From Aphanomyces cochlioides (taxonomy: Eukaryota; Oomycota; Saprolegniomycetes; Saprolegniales; Verrucalvaceae), in contig JAHQRK010000038.1 of assembly GCA_019828595.1 (NCBI GenBank), forward strand, positions 1 to 64,000: a stretch of DNA of 64,000 bases, in the 5' to 3' direction. The notes beneath the pieces were generated by a model, which ran no database searches, was not told where the DNA came from, and was given only the letters and a program-made list of their open reading frames with translations. This document shows, piece by piece, positions 19,836-31,571 of this stretch (position 1 is the stretch's first letter; every line of letters begins with the position of its first letter). A program made the position numbers and the translations under genes.

Positions 19836-21671
19836 AAGTCTTGCGAGGCGTCGGCAAACAAGCTGACGATGGCGTCGTCACTAGGGTGTGCCAGTGGAAC
19901 CATGTCGAGCAGTGCTTGTTTCACAGCCGCGAAACACGCGTCATGAGCAGAAGACCAACCAAACTGAGATAATGACACTTTGTCCAACTTCTTTTGCTTC
20001 CGCGAGCCAACAGAACGTGCGACTGCCTCAAGTAGAGCCATGAGGGGAGCCACGAGCTCGGAGAACGAGGGCACATGCGAGCACATCCAGTTAGCGCAAC
20101 ATAAGAATGTTTGGAGTTGCCCGGCTGTAATCGGTGATGGCATCTCGACGAGACCGGCAATTCTTTCGGGGCAGTGTGCAATGCCTTCACCCGACACAAT
20201 CTTCCCGCACCATTTGGCTGATGTGAGAAAGAATGAACACTTCTTGGGATGCAACTTGAGCCCAGTTTTCGCACAAGCGCGTAGCACGGCCTCGAGCACG
20301 TCGAATAGTGCATCAACAGTTGGAGCGTAACCCAAGATATCGTCGAGCCAGGCAAGGATTCCTCTGTACATGATATCCTTGAAAATCAATTCGACCGTAG
20401 CTTGGCAATAGCCCACGCTATCATAACCGCCCATCGACACCCGAGTTGGGTATACATGCCGCGGTGAGTCATGATGGTGAAGAGCTCTTGGCTAAGCGTA
20501 CCAAGAGGCAACTGCCAATATCCGCGGAACCAATCGAGGGTAAAAAAGTATTGGCTGCCAACAACCAAACCCATGGCAACCTCAAGTTGTGGCATGGGCC
20601 ACTGGATTGGCTGCGTTCTGGCGTTGACAGCTCGGGTGTCCACCGTCATACGATATGACCCGTCTTGCTTGGGCACAATGCGAGGTGGACTCGCCCATCG
20701 ACTGCTGGTGTTGATGTATACCAGGCCAGCCGATTCTAATTCGCTCAAATGCTGGTCCAGGTAAGCTTGATGGGCTGGAGGATAACGGCGAGCCGAGCAA
20801 TGCACTGGCGTGGCGCCTTGTCGGAGACGCACTTCGAGTGGTGGAACTTTGACAGGCGGGTCAATACCAAATCCAAGACGAAACACGTCCTTGTATTGCT
20901 GAAGCAATGCTCGGAGACGCTGCAAAGGCACGCTTGGGAGGCCATTCGCTGTTGCATCGTTAAGTCGTTCTTCGAGGAGCTCGGCAACCTGAACTTCGTC
21001 GTGGGCGACCAAATTAGGTAGTTCGACGTGGCTCTGATCTCCGAGGTGTGGGGTCATTTCCAGCGCTAAATTGGGCGCCAATGCGGGAGGCACAGGCGAG
21101 ACGTCATCGAATGGGCATTCGTGGGAAATGGAATGCGCTCCAGTCACTGCGACCCCTTGTGAAAGCACCTGCTAATTCGGAAGTGGACAGATCCCACTCC
21201 GATGTAATTGCGCGAGCCGTTTGAAGAAGTGCAGGGAGCGAATACCCCAACCGTTCTATAACTGGTCGAGAGATGATAAGCCTTGGGTCAGGGGAATTGT
21301 CTTTGACCACCCACGCAGATAGATATCGCAAGATCAATGGACCAGCTGAGGTCACCAGCTCGACGCGATCCAGTGTGACTTGCTCTGACACTTCGATCGA
21401 GGTCCCGGCAAATGGTGCCAAATGTTGTGGAGTAAGATGTCGAGAGGCATGGGGTGTCAGATGATTGAATAGCTGTCAGCAAAGCCCGATTGATGATTGT
21501 TGCATCGGCTCCGCTATCCAGCAATACACTTTCCAGAGAGATCGACGAGCCCACGACGGCAGGAACGCTGCTGCCGACGGAATTGGGAGTGGTAGCTCGG
21601 GCCATAATAGCGTCGATGCGAGGGCGCTTATTGCACGAACCGGAATGATGGCTCCACCGCAATGATCGCAC
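19532..21671 (-). pseudogene. Protease, reverse transcriptase and RNase H of the chromodomain element
   Basis: The protease signature LLDSGADATII lies in the 21,288-21,671 frame. RT runs through 20,386-21,168 (SRWASPPRIVPKQDGSYRM, FTLDWFRGYWQLPL) and, after a frameshift near 20,445, through 19,532-20,440 with LAWLDDILGYA as the YxDD box. RNase H follows (SLFADASQDFWG, FTIYTDHRNLAYLF). At least three frame changes are needed to read it all. Confidence 0.85.
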
Positions 21672-22528
21672 ACGCTTTGGAAACGCACAGTTGGGCCGTC
21701 ATTTCGCCTTACTGGTAGCATAGATGTCGACGCCTTGGGCTGAACGACCTTGTCATCTCGTACGCCGTCTCCACGGCCTCCACGTCCACCTCGTCCACCG
21801 CGTCCTCCCTGGGGACCACGGCCACCACGAGACGGGGTTGTTTCGCTGCTTCGCGCCGAGGATGTCATTAAATGAGCGGGTCGGGCAGGCGGGGGTGGGC
21901 TATTCGCTCGTATCGAAGTGTCACGCGTTGGTTGGGCAGTTGGAAAGTTTACCCGCTGAATTGTTTGGACTCGCTGAGTAGGATCGGGTCTTTCCCAGCG
22001 CATAAAGGACGTCAATGCATCTTCTAACCATTCGACGAACTTCATCAAGTCGGACTTCAAGGATTTGTTTTGTTGGCGCCCCAATTCATCGCACACTGTA
22101 GCTTTGAACGTGGGCGGTGCAAGAGCTGCCACCAAGTAGCCGACAACGCGTTTCTGCTCCGTTTCGAGGAACGATTCCATGGACAGTTGCTCCAACTGGA
22201 TTGTCAATTGGTGTAACAGCTTTGCTACTCGACTGGGAGCGTTCGTCAACGATGTATTGAGGCGAAGGTTTTTCATCGCCCTGTCCACACGGGCGTAATC
22301 AATGATACCAACTTCATTAGCCTTGTGGAAATATTCTCGCCATTCCTGCTCCGATATTTGATCGGCAGGCTTCCGTAGTTCAAATTTAGCAATTGTTCGA
22401 CGGCGAACATCAGATACACAAGCGCCCACCGGCATGACGACGGGATAATAACCAAGTTGATGCAATGAGGCGCATTGAAACCAGTATTGATGGTACGCTC
22501 GCATAAATGCTTTCTTCTCCTGAGACAT
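21476..22528 (-). pseudogene. gag of the chromodomain element
   Basis: A long frame from MSQEKKAFMRAYHQYW covers a capsid-like region, then an RGG-rich nucleic-acid-binding stretch (RGGRGGRGGRGGRGDG), and ends near a partial zinc knuckle CDHCGG. The zinc knuckle is incomplete in this frame. Confidence 0.7.
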
Positions 22529-22579
22529 TGTGCCATTGTAAGTCGGGGGTGTAGGAGCAGTTGAAACAGCTTGCAGGCG

Positions 22580-23020
22580 TTACGATGCAGACGCCGCTGA
22601 CGGAACGTCACCGCGAGGCTGGGGTCCATTGACATCGTCGCTCTGATCGACTTGAGGGGGAATTTCAGGAGGGTTGACATGGTCGTGCTCTCGAATCGGA
22701 GAAGGCACGCCCATTGATGCCACAGCAATCGAAGGACGTTGCTGGGTGTCTGCAAAGGGTCCATGCTGGTACACTTCCGGCGTGAAGGGCACTGCAAAAG
22801 TTCGGTTATCCAGTGATAACCCCCCAAAAGCATATGACAGTGCAATGTCGGACGGACGGGGTGTAGCAGCGACCGGGCCTTGGGTAGCAGCTACTTCATC
22901 GTCCACATCGCTGGCGTCGCCATCACTGGAGGCCAAGCCAGGAGCGGGAGAGGCCATTGCACCGAACAATCGACTGACTATCGATTGGCGGTGTTCTTGA
23001 GATTGCTGAGATCCTTCCAT
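22580..23020 (-). CDS. Leader protein of the chromodomain element (N-terminal gag?)
   Basis: The ATG at 23020 lies 18 bp from the 5' LTR and opens 146 residues beginning MEGSQQSQEHRQ. The sequence is Pro/Ser/Asp-rich and disordered-looking. It probably is the N-terminal part of gag, separated from the next frame by a stop. Confidence 0.5.
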   Translation of the reverse strand: MEGSQQSQEHRQSIVSRLFGAMASPAPGLASSDGDASDVDDEVAATQGPVAATPRPSDIALSYAFGGLSLDNRTFAVPFTPEVYQHGPFADTQQRPSIAVASMGVPSPIREHDHVNPPEIPPQVDQSDDVNGPQPRGDVPSAASAS

Positions 23021-23038
23021 TTTTGAGAAAACTAGTTT

Positions 23039-23329
23039 TGATCCGTGCCCAGGTCTTCGCGTGGGAAGGGCTGGGTTGCGCACACGATGGTGAATAAGGA
23101 ACTGAATTACGCTTAACGAAACTTTCAGACTACAACTAGCATACGCGTGCTCGGACACACAATCAGCACGCGTACAGCTACAGATCGTGACGTTGAGAAA
23201 GCATTCAGGAACATTCAGACGTGCAATCGGTAGGACATGTATGTTATCCGGAGAGCCGGATAACAAGTCTTCAAGACTTTGGATGCTGCTGATTCATCCA
23301 AGCTGGTGGACGACCAAGCCACCAGAACA
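23039..23329 (-). repeat. 5' LTR (right) of the chromodomain gypsy element
   Basis: 291 bp. On the element strand it begins TGTTCTGG and ends GGATCA. Confidence 0.9.
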
Positions 23330-23407
23330 CAGTCGTCAAAGCTCGAGTGGCCGTCGGTCAATTTAGGCGTACATGAGAGTCGCAAGCGTTGGAGTACATT
23401 GAACACA

Positions 23408-23755
23408 TCAGCTGCACACGTTTTTCATAAGACTCAATGTATTTTCCTTCTTTTTATCCTTCCGAGATCTAGACAGGGCCTCAAAGAGCATGCGTCGTGT
23501 AGCGGCAAGACATCTATCCTTATCTTTCTTGTCGCCTTTTGCGAAGTGGAGGCGAAATGAATTACTAGGTCTACTTTGCGCTAACCCCATCGTGACGAAG
23601 ACCAAGTGTCTGCTCCTCTCTGGGGCCGATCGCATATTCTGCAACGCTTCAAGGGGGGAATTGCTTTCGTCATTGTTCATATCGACTCGACCAAGAGTTG
23701 AGTAGATTGTCTGTGTGAAACGCATCCAACCAGCCCTTGCTACCTCAATATGCAT
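23408..23755 (-). CDS. Hypothetical protein, probable gene end
   Basis: A 115-codon frame ends in a Lys-rich tail RRMLFEALSRSRKDKKKE that recurs as a duplicated fragment at 2,055-2,110 on the plus strand. No ATG or domain can be assigned with confidence, and the 5' part may be missing. The duplicated tail suggests that this stretch was a real coding end carried along with the secreted-family loci. Confidence 0.3.
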   Translation of the reverse strand: MHIEVARAGWMRFTQTIYSTLGRVDMNNDESNSPLEALQNMRSAPERSRHLVFVTMGLAQSRPSNSFRLHFAKGDKKDKDRCLAATRRMLFEALSRSRKDKKKENTLSLMKNVCS

Positions 23756-23909
23756 CGATTGGCGTCATCGCGCTATGCACTGTTTTCTGGGATGCAATGT
23801 CTTGTATTGAAAGGATCGACGTGCAAGTACCCCAGACGCGCATTCGCGGAAGAGGAAGGTTGGGCCTACTGACGTTGTTGACCTTGATGGCTACTGCTGC
23901 CACCACGGC

Positions 23910-24044
23910 TTAGATACGAAGATTGTCGACTCCAGAGGTCATGCGGACTTTTTTGTTCACCCGCATGAAGGGCGAGTCTTGGTGAGGTTGGTTCAAAGCC
24001 ACGGTGGCAGATACAGCAAGCGCAAGGAAAGCGAAAAGACGCAT
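23910..24044 (-). pseudogene. Secreted Pro/Gln-rich family, copy B, early stop
   Basis: The ATG at 24044 gives MRLFAFLALAVSATVAL, a clear signal peptide, then QDSPFMRVNKKVRM and TSGVDNLRI before a stop at codon 45. In copy D the same block continues into Gln/Pro repeats. Here the downstream DNA still resembles those repeats (SHQGQQ in another frame) but has an extra stop and a shift. It is thus a truncated copy or pseudogene. Confidence 0.65.
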
Positions 24045-24499
24045 GGGACTCAATTCTTGAGGGCAATTTGTCAATGCCACGGTTGTGTATCGTGAATCCA
24101 AATACAACAAGCAAGCGCCACAGCCTCTCGAAGCATTCCGAGAAGGATGAAGTTGGGACAAATCGAATGCTTTGATAACGCAATGGAGTTGACGTGTTCC
24201 AGTTGTTTCTTACCCTGACAACAATACGATTTTGAACAGGAACACTTCGTTGCGAATCCTTGAAAGTGGATGCGAGGGAGATAGGTCGCTTTTGACACCG
24301 ATTGACCAAAACAATCTATCGAGTCCATGAAGATCAAGGATAAAGAATCCGACTGCATCCTCGTCGTTGAGCAGAGCAATCGAGAAACTCGTTTGGGGAT
24401 ATGATGCGTTGTGCACCCATCTCAGTGCGACCGATTGTGTGACTCACTCACCTCACGCAGCCATGCGGACATAAAGTCATTTCGTGTGGGATGATGATG

Positions 24500-25384
24500 G
24501 TATCGCTTTAGCCGACGACGCCGCGAGGAGCAACAGAACGAAAATATTGCTCGTCGTCGGCCAGTCGTCGTTAAACCCACTTTGGCGTGGCTTGAATATC
24601 TTGGTCGTTCATGTGTGTGGTGACATGGTTTTCACATTCTCTACCAGGTCACAGCGCTCGTCCTCTGGACAACCGGTGGGTGACCACTGGTCACGCACCT
24701 CACGAGGCATATGTTGACGGAAAATCCATGCACAGGGGCCATTACAGTCTTGACTGATGAGCATGTACAATATTTCCTGGTCATTTTTGCCCCAGTGTCA
24801 CATCTTGAATACGAAATTGGGACGATTACAAACCTTGTTCAAGTTTACTGGAGTTCAAACTTTGCCAGTAAGTTTTTTTGCCAAAATCTGCAAAACGTGG
24901 ATCGTATCGACAAGGGGGTCCTCTATCAGTGTATTCCAAAGAGATGTTGTAGCCTTCAACAAAAATCTCAGTCAGAACTACTGTAGTCTCCGACAAACTC
25001 GACGAGAGTTTCACTGGAGCATAACGTCACAGGCCTAGACACATGGATAGAGCAAATTCGAAGATGGGAAGAACCACTAATCATCCAGACAATGCTCATT
25101 TTTTTGAGTGAATACTATCGCTAGGAAGGCTACGCGTACTGAATACTCCTATTGATAGTAGCAAGGATAGGCGAGAGCACCTAGTAAGATGGCTGCGTCA
25201 TGGTGTATATACGGTTTCCATAACGAGCTGCAGCGCAAGCTCGGATGCGTATTGTCCCCTCTCGCATCCAATTCAAGATTTCATCCACGATCATAATACT
25301 ACGTTGGAAGTGTCGTTCAATCTGTGTCAAGGGAACCTGACATTCAAACTCGTTGTGACAACCACGCACCGCTTTTCTACCGTA
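24500..25384 (+). repeat. Segmental duplication, copy 2 (uninterrupted site)
   Basis: This block matches 4,604-5,452 plus 17,021-17,647 and preserves the site without the 11.6 kb retrotransposon (GTCATTTTTGCCCCAGTG near 24,786). It leads directly into the secreted-family gene at 25,487, so it includes that gene's upstream region. Confidence 0.85.
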
Positions 25385-25486
25385 CCGCCTGCAGTCGTCG
25401 CGCTTGCTTGTTGTGCTTGATTTTTTTACGACGGACAACCACCCCGTTTTCCATTGTGCAAATTGCCATCAAGGAGTATGTCTGCC

Positions 25487-25807
25487 ATGCGTTTGTTGAC
25501 TTGCCTAGCGCTTGCTGCCTTTGCCGTGGTGACGGCCACGAAATCTCGCGAAAGCTCTCCTAGCCGGGGCAATTGGCGACCTCTTCCTCCTGATGTGGCG
25601 GAGAGCATGCGGAGACATCGAGAACGTCAGGCCCAAGAGGTGTCACCCCTCGAGACCGTACTTGGCGACCTCTCTCCGTTGATTTGGCTGAGAATATGCG
25701 CCGGCACAGAAACAAGAGACAAAATCAATAGCCGTCGCCGTTGGGTCAGCTCTGTTGAAGACATCTTGGCTGCATACGCAAGTGGTCTTTGCAGACGGAA
25801 TCCGTAG
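25487..25807 (+). CDS. Secreted family, copy C, diverged
   Basis: The ATG at 25487 (an in-frame ATG also lies 9 bases upstream) gives 106 residues. MRLLTCLALAAFAVVTA is a signal peptide of the family type, followed by SPSRGNWRPLPPDVAESMRR. The second half (VLGDLSPLIWLRI ... SVEDILAAYASGLC) is unlike the other copies and may reflect a frame change or a new C-terminus. The upstream block at about 25,260 is shared with the other copies. Secretion is inferred; the role is unknown. Confidence 0.6.
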   Translation: MRLLTCLALAAFAVVTATKSRESSPSRGNWRPLPPDVAESMRRHRERQAQEVSPLETVLGDLSPLIWLRICAGTETRDKINSRRRWVSSVEDILAAYASGLCRRNP

Positions 25808-26166
25808 ACGAATTTCAACTTTGCATTAGCTGTAATCACCTTCGAATACACCTCAAGTCCCTTCACTTTGAAACACTATTTACTCCGCAACTTCAGAGTT
25901 GGCATGACCCTACTGCCCCAGTGCTGATCCGAGAGTCGCCCTCCATGTCTGAAATTGTTTAGGTCAGAATATGCACACCTCATTGCCACCAGAGGTACCA
26001 GAGCAAGGCATACGCTGCGGTTGTTTGAAAAACTCTTGAGTCGAGCGAACTGGATGCGTGGTTGCTTGGATTTCATGAAAACAAATGCTTTCAATGTTAT
26101 ATATTTGCAGTGGACGCGCGATTTCAGTGGGTTGCGTCGGAGACTTGCCGCCTGGGGTAGCAAGAT

Positions 26167-26346
26167 CTAAGGCGACACTGGGGAGTAGTCGCTGACGTCG
26201 ACTTCGTGTTGTGGTGGGCGAGGGAGGGGATGGCCTTGTTGGCGGTTGTTTCCTTGTCGACGTGGAGGGCTCTGTTGGCGACGTGCGGGGCTACGTTGAC
26301 GTCCATTCGGTGGGAGAGGGAGGGGGTATCTTGGATGATTGGGACC
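26167..26346 (-). pseudogene. Secreted family, copy G, repeat part only
   Basis: In one frame it reads GPNHPRYPLPLPPNGRQRSP, then RRQQSPPRRQG repeats and a stop, closely like the palindrome copies (GPNHPRHPLPRPPRQRSP). No matching signal peptide lies in frame upstream, so it seems 5'-truncated or frameshifted. Confidence 0.55.
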
Positions 26347-26349
26347 AAA

Positions 26350-29056
26350 ACGGTTGCGGATGGTGGTTCTGGACTTGGAAGGAATCCGGTGATACTGCGG
26401 CCAACATTGACAAGTGGTCGCTCCGCACGGTTCTCAACTTGGCCAGCTCGATGACTCCCACCGCCAGCGAAAAAGCCACCGCCATCTGCGACTCGAATGG
26501 CGAGAGTCTTACTACGTCGACCCAGCTCCAGCTTATTTCTTCCATATAAATTGACGGATATAGTTTTTCGTACACAGTCAATATCAAGACGTCAACTTGC
26601 TCTGCTTGAGCAATGGATGCCCACACCGTCTTGACGAGCCTCAAATAGCCTTTCTTCGTTGCTTTGTCTTCAGACCATCAAATCTTCATTGTCAGAGAAC
26701 TAGCGGCACTTCGTTAGTGTGGTGCTGTCATGGAAGATTGGATCAATTCAAAATTACAAGTTTGTATAATGAATGGTCGATATTGATATTTGTGTCCAAT
26801 GGATGGATGGTCAAGGTGTCCCTGAGCAACTTGTCCCCGAAATCACGGACAAGTGTAGAGTTTTGAGTGGTGTGGCATAAAATTTTGAAGGAAAGTTCGG
26901 GTTTTGACAAACATGTGAGCAGAACGGGACAATTTGCAAAACCTCTCAACATCCAACATGGAAAATCCTGAACTGGATGCGGGGGGAGGGCAGCACAGAT
27001 GGTAGCTTGCCATGCATTCCGTTGTGAGACAGGCAGACAGCGACTAAGTCGTGCTACGTGAAGCTACAAGCCATCGCCTCCAATCTTGATAGCCATTTGA
27101 CGTTGTGACCCCTTGAAAAGTCGCCATAAGTCCCTCATGAGGGTTCTTTGTGCCGTGACGCTATAAGAGCACGATTTCATACTTGGCGAAGTGGAATACA
27201 TTACTTGCATGGACCTTTCACACTTGTCCCGCGTTGACAGAGAACATGTGTTGTGAGTCGCAACACAAAGCACGGGAAGCTTGCATGTCTTCTGTCCCTC
27301 GCATCCATTTCAAGATTTTCCCTGGCTCAGTGCAGCCCCAACCTCTTCCACAGAATGGGAATCACCATGGTTTCCAGCGACAACAGAGCCGAGTGGTCTT
27401 ACTCAAGGCTACAACAAGGACAACAATCCACCAACCTGTTCGATTACCGTTGTGAAGTCGAGCGTCGTTGTTTGCGCAACGCGAAGAATTGTTAGTTCCA
27501 GCCGCGTAGTACATTGTAAAGACCCCTCCCGCAGAAGAGCACGACTGTATGTTGTCAACAGACACATGACTTCCTCGACCACCGATGAGGCTCCTTGGCA
27601 ACGTTTGGAATCCAGTCAACTGGACCACGCTTGTAATCGTTCTTCACTTGTCCAAATGTCGATTTCAAAAAGAGAAGGCCACGCAGCGCAGACAGGACTA
27701 ACGTTACATGAGTGTGGACTTTCCGTCAGCATATGCGTCGTAAGTTGTGTGACCACGCAGTGCACATTGAATAGCTATGCATTTGGTCTAGGACATAGCG
27801 ATCTACGTGCTGCATCATCCTCTCTTGTCATTTGTAGCTTTGATGGGCTGCACGTTTGAGCCGCACGTGACTCACAGACCCACATCACTGACCTTTGTTT
27901 ATTAATAGTATCGGCCACGCGACCTCTGGCATACGTATCTATGACTCCATTTGACACTCGGGGGCTCCTTGTTTCTCTCTAAGTGCATCCATTCCACAGC
28001 CGATCAAGGCAACATTAGCATACGACAAGAGAACTCGGGAGAAATCAGTAATCGACGAAGCGTAAAATGATTGAGAGAGCAGCAAGTTTTAAGAGGGACA
28101 ATCAAGGCATGACCCTGTCACCACACCAAATCCACCAGGGAGGACATGCGTACATTCATGGAAGCCTCTTGAGACAAGATGAGAGCCAATGTTGCAACCT
28201 TCCAGTCGAAGTTGAGACAAGACGATCGCCCGATTTCTCGCCGACCAAAGTGATTCATGATATCATGAGACTCCATCGACGACCAGACGACAGGAGGAAT
28301 TTAGACTTTGTGATGCTTTGGTGGCTCCGATCAGCAAGGATCCGATAGATTCCCAATATCTTGGTATGTGAGGTTGCATGGCCAAGATTGTCGTGAACTA
28401 CAGTGTACCTGCGCACTGCATACTTAGCATCGATAAGCGACTTAAACTACTAATTCGACGCTTTTGTCACTTGACCAACGCAATAGTTGCATCCAAACCA
28501 CTCCGCAGTACAATTCACGACGACCAAAGTTCTTGTTTCACGTCAGGTCAAGCGACACCCATCCTCCCACATGCTTGGACTTTCCGTCCTCATTTGCAGC
28601 GCCACGTGACTGAGACAATCAGTCGCACTGAGATGGGTGCACAACGACTAGTCTTGCCCCCAAGGAATGAAATATTTCATCTGAGGACGCTGTTCCAGTG
28701 AGATGTTGTCTTTGGTAATCATCTACTCGATAGATCGTTTTGGTATATGCCAAAGGTCACCTATCTCATTACGACGGGTGTTGCCCCCGCACATCCATTT
28801 CAAGGTTATTCATTCACGACGATGTGTTCCATCATACCAGTAGTTCAGAGGCATGCTGTAGTTAGGATTAGTGCAAGAAACAACTGGAACACCTCAACTC
28901 CATTACGCTATCAAAGCATTCGATTTGTCCCGACTTCATCGTTCTCGGAATGTTTCGAGAGGCTGTAGCGCTTGCTTGTTGTATTTGAATTTCACGACAC
29001 ACAACCGACTTCACTTTGCTTGGCATTGTGCAATTTGCTCTCAAGAAACAAGTCCC
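26350..29056. other. Duplicated intergenic DNA with secreted-family upstream fragments
   Basis: No gene is supported. Fragments of the family's upstream block occur at 27,298-27,321 (CATCCATTTCAAGATTTTC) and about 28,793. A 192-codon plus frame at 27,281-27,859 has no start context or domain. The parts around 27,760-27,990 and 28,610-28,740 recur near 30,140-30,320 and 30,715-30,860. Confidence 0.45.
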
Positions 29057-29494
29057 ATGCATCTTTTCACTTTCCTTGCGCTTGCTGTATCTGCTGCCAT
29101 GGCTCTGAACCAACCTGACCAAGACTCGCCCGTCATGCGGGTCAACAAAAAAGTCCGCATGACCTCTGGAGTCGACAACCTTCGCATGCTAGCCGACCGT
29201 CGTGGGAGCAGCAGCAACCAAGGTCAACAAGCGCACCCGCTCCCTCTCCCTCCGAATGCACGCCGTCAAGGTCAACAACAGGCCCACCCACTTCCCCTCC
29301 CGCCGAATGCGCATCAAAGACAAGGGAGCCCCCAACGTCGACAAGGAAACTACGTACCTTTCCAAGGCCCAGCACAGCCCCTTCCTCGTCCGCCGAACCA
29401 CTACGGTTCCCACAGACAAGAGAGTATGCGCATCCATGACTACCCCCCTCGCCATAGACCTTGCGACTACCCGAGATGGCAAGTCCCCCGATGA
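29057..29494 (+). CDS. Secreted Pro/Gln-rich repeat protein, copy D (longest intact copy)
   Basis: The ATG at 29057 opens 145 residues. MHLFTFLALAVSAAMAL is a signal peptide; residues about 23-48 (QDSPVMRVNKKVRM, TSGVDNLRMLADRRG) are conserved with copy B. Then comes a repetitive region with HPLPLPPNA twice and RQGSPQRRQGN, and a tail RQESMRIHDYPPRH. The basic RVNKKVRM segment could be a processing site. About 265 bp upstream lies the shared CATCCATTTCAAGG block. It is probably an exported, disordered protein. Whether it acts as an effector, wall component or antimicrobial peptide cannot be told from sequence. Confidence 0.75.
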   Translation: MHLFTFLALAVSAAMALNQPDQDSPVMRVNKKVRMTSGVDNLRMLADRRGSSSNQGQQAHPLPLPPNARRQGQQQAHPLPLPPNAHQRQGSPQRRQGNYVPFQGPAQPLPRPPNHYGSHRQESMRIHDYPPRHRPCDYPRWQVPR

Positions 29495-31571
29495 AAAGCC
29501 TCAGCTGTATATAATACTGAATTCCATTTGTATTCATCACAACCTTCATATAGTTTTCAAAGTAATTTGGAGCACATTGTGCCAGGTCAAGGAACGCTTT
29601 GGGGTGACCAACGCGTTACTAGAGTCATTGCCATAGGCTAGGTTGTTCAATTGGTCTGGTTTCCCTTCATATCGTTTTCAAAGTTATATGCAGCAATTGT
29701 ACCAACGTCAAGGAACGCGATGATATCTCCATAACGCAGATTATCCAATGGTATATATAAAGTGGTCTAGCCCCCAAACTAAACAACTTTGAGTCTCCTG
29801 TGGTATGTGAAGTCACTAAGTTTGCGATGAGGGCAAGCTCCTCTATAGCTCAGACAGAGATTGAAATGCGCTCAATGGACTTCGCCAGGTTACAAAAGGG
29901 ACCAAAATGCATCTACTTGTTCAAAAGGAGACTTGGAGCCATCTTTGGGTGATGCGGAGTACAGTTGTTTCCAGTCACGTTGTCAGGAATAAGTCCCATC
30001 CCGGAGGATATAGATTCATGTGTCGGCGGACATAGGACTGACTCACTCTGCGAGGAAGCACCTGGCAAGATATCAAATCCTGTACCTTTGTAATCTTTCT
30101 TCAATTGTCCAAATTTCTTTTTCCAGATGTGTGTACAGTATGTCCATAAACCACGCCACAATTTACGTTCTCTGTCATCCTAGCCTTGATGAGTTGCAGC
30201 TTTCACTTGGTTTCACGTGTGAACCGCATGTGACTCACAGACCCACATCGTTGGTCATTGTTCATCAGCCACGTGAGCTCTATTAACTCACATTTATGAC
30301 TCCATGTGATCCTCGGGAGTTGCTAGGTTGTCTTTAAATGCATTTAGATGCATCCTTTCCTCAATCTGTCAAGGCAAGCCGAGAACACGACTGAGATTTC
30401 AGGATGATTGAGATAACACTTGTAGTGTATGACAGCAGTTTTTCAAGAGGGACAATGAAGGCCATGGATGAAGCATGGTTAAACAATGTTAACGCTCTTG
30501 ACAGCTCGACCAAAATATAGTAGATACTGTTCATGTTCATGTATATGACCAAACCAATCTCACTTAAAGGCAGTTCAAAATGACAAATCGACAGTAAGCA
30601 AAATTCTCATGTGAGGTTACGATGAACTTTACGTTGTTTTCGCGTCGGCTGAAGGGAGGCCTATCCTCTCAGTAAGGACTTGCCGTCCGCATGAATGTCT
30701 TGAGGTGGGCGAGTCACGTACTCGTGGCGCTGAGATGGGTGCAACGCCGAGGAAACTTTGGGAGAGATCTCATTGCTCCAACTTGAGGATGACATTTTCA
30801 GTGAGACTTTTTCCTTTGGTTTGCATCCTCCTCCTCGGGAGATCGTCTTGATCTATCCAAATTCTTGTTTCAAAGAGTGTCAGGGTGGGGGCCTCATTAA
30901 AACCTCTCATAGCAGAAAAGAATTCATGGTGCTGGACATGCCACAAGAGTGCCTCGGTGTCCGCATGTCCTCCTTCCACTTGTCGCATGAGGCAAGCCAT
31001 TAACAATAGGGTGAAGGAAATTTTGCTCTTTGGCTTTTACACGTGTGGAAGTTGCAACATGGAGAACCGCACATTTATCAAGTTTATCAAAGCGACCACA
31101 TGATTATGTGCAAAAAACATACCTTCATTGAGAAGACTCTTTGGGATGAATCAACTGCATTGCTTGGTGGATTGCATTCGATGAAAAGGGACTATTGCCA
31201 AACAGATCCAAGTTGTATTGCATGTCAAATGCTTGCACGTCTTCTTCTGTGCTCATGTTGAGACCATCACTTCAGCCGACTTGATCATGAGCGATATCGC
31301 TCTCATTCAACAGCTCTTGCGATTGAAATTGAGTGCAAGTAGTCTCGTTGTCAACATCGCCAAAGTCATGTTCCACGTCTCCATTGAACTCTTCACATCA
31401 TTTGTGCCTCTTTGCAGACGCATTTAACACGACCCGTAGAATGGTCTTCATCATAGTGATTCCAGGAAGCTTTTGCATGCACGTGTAAACACCAACACGT
31501 GTGAACCTCCACCCTAATTACCAGCTTGAATGGGAGACATCCCCGCATCCATTTCAATAATTTACATTCCC
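29495..31571. other. Duplicated intergenic DNA without a supported gene
   Basis: The parts at 30,140-30,320 and 30,715-30,860 are diverged copies of 27,760-27,990 and 28,610-28,740, which points to a roughly 2-2.5 kb tandem segmental duplication. Open frames are short and without domains. Confidence 0.4.

Larger units (their letters stand above)
17708..23329 (-). mobile_element. Ty3/gypsy chromodomain element (chromovirus-like), defective
   Basis: LTRs of 299 bp (17708-18006) and 291 bp (23039-23329) bound the element, with a perfect 5-bp target duplication CAGTC. On the minus strand the order is gag, protease, RT, RNase H, integrase and chromodomain. The reading frame is broken several times, and the integrase core has lost its last third, so the copy cannot move by itself. 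It has inserted into a relic of a secreted-family gene. No tRNA-type primer-binding site starting with TGG is evident next to the 5' LTR. Confidence 0.95.

Noticed and set aside
27281..27859. 192-codon plus-strand frame as a gene
   Set aside because: No signal peptide, domain or family upstream-to-start spacing; it overlaps duplicated non-coding DNA.
29835..29880. tRNA-like stretch (CTCTATAGCTCAGAC)
   Set aside because: Only a D-arm-like fragment; no acceptor stem, anticodon arm or T-arm can be folded.
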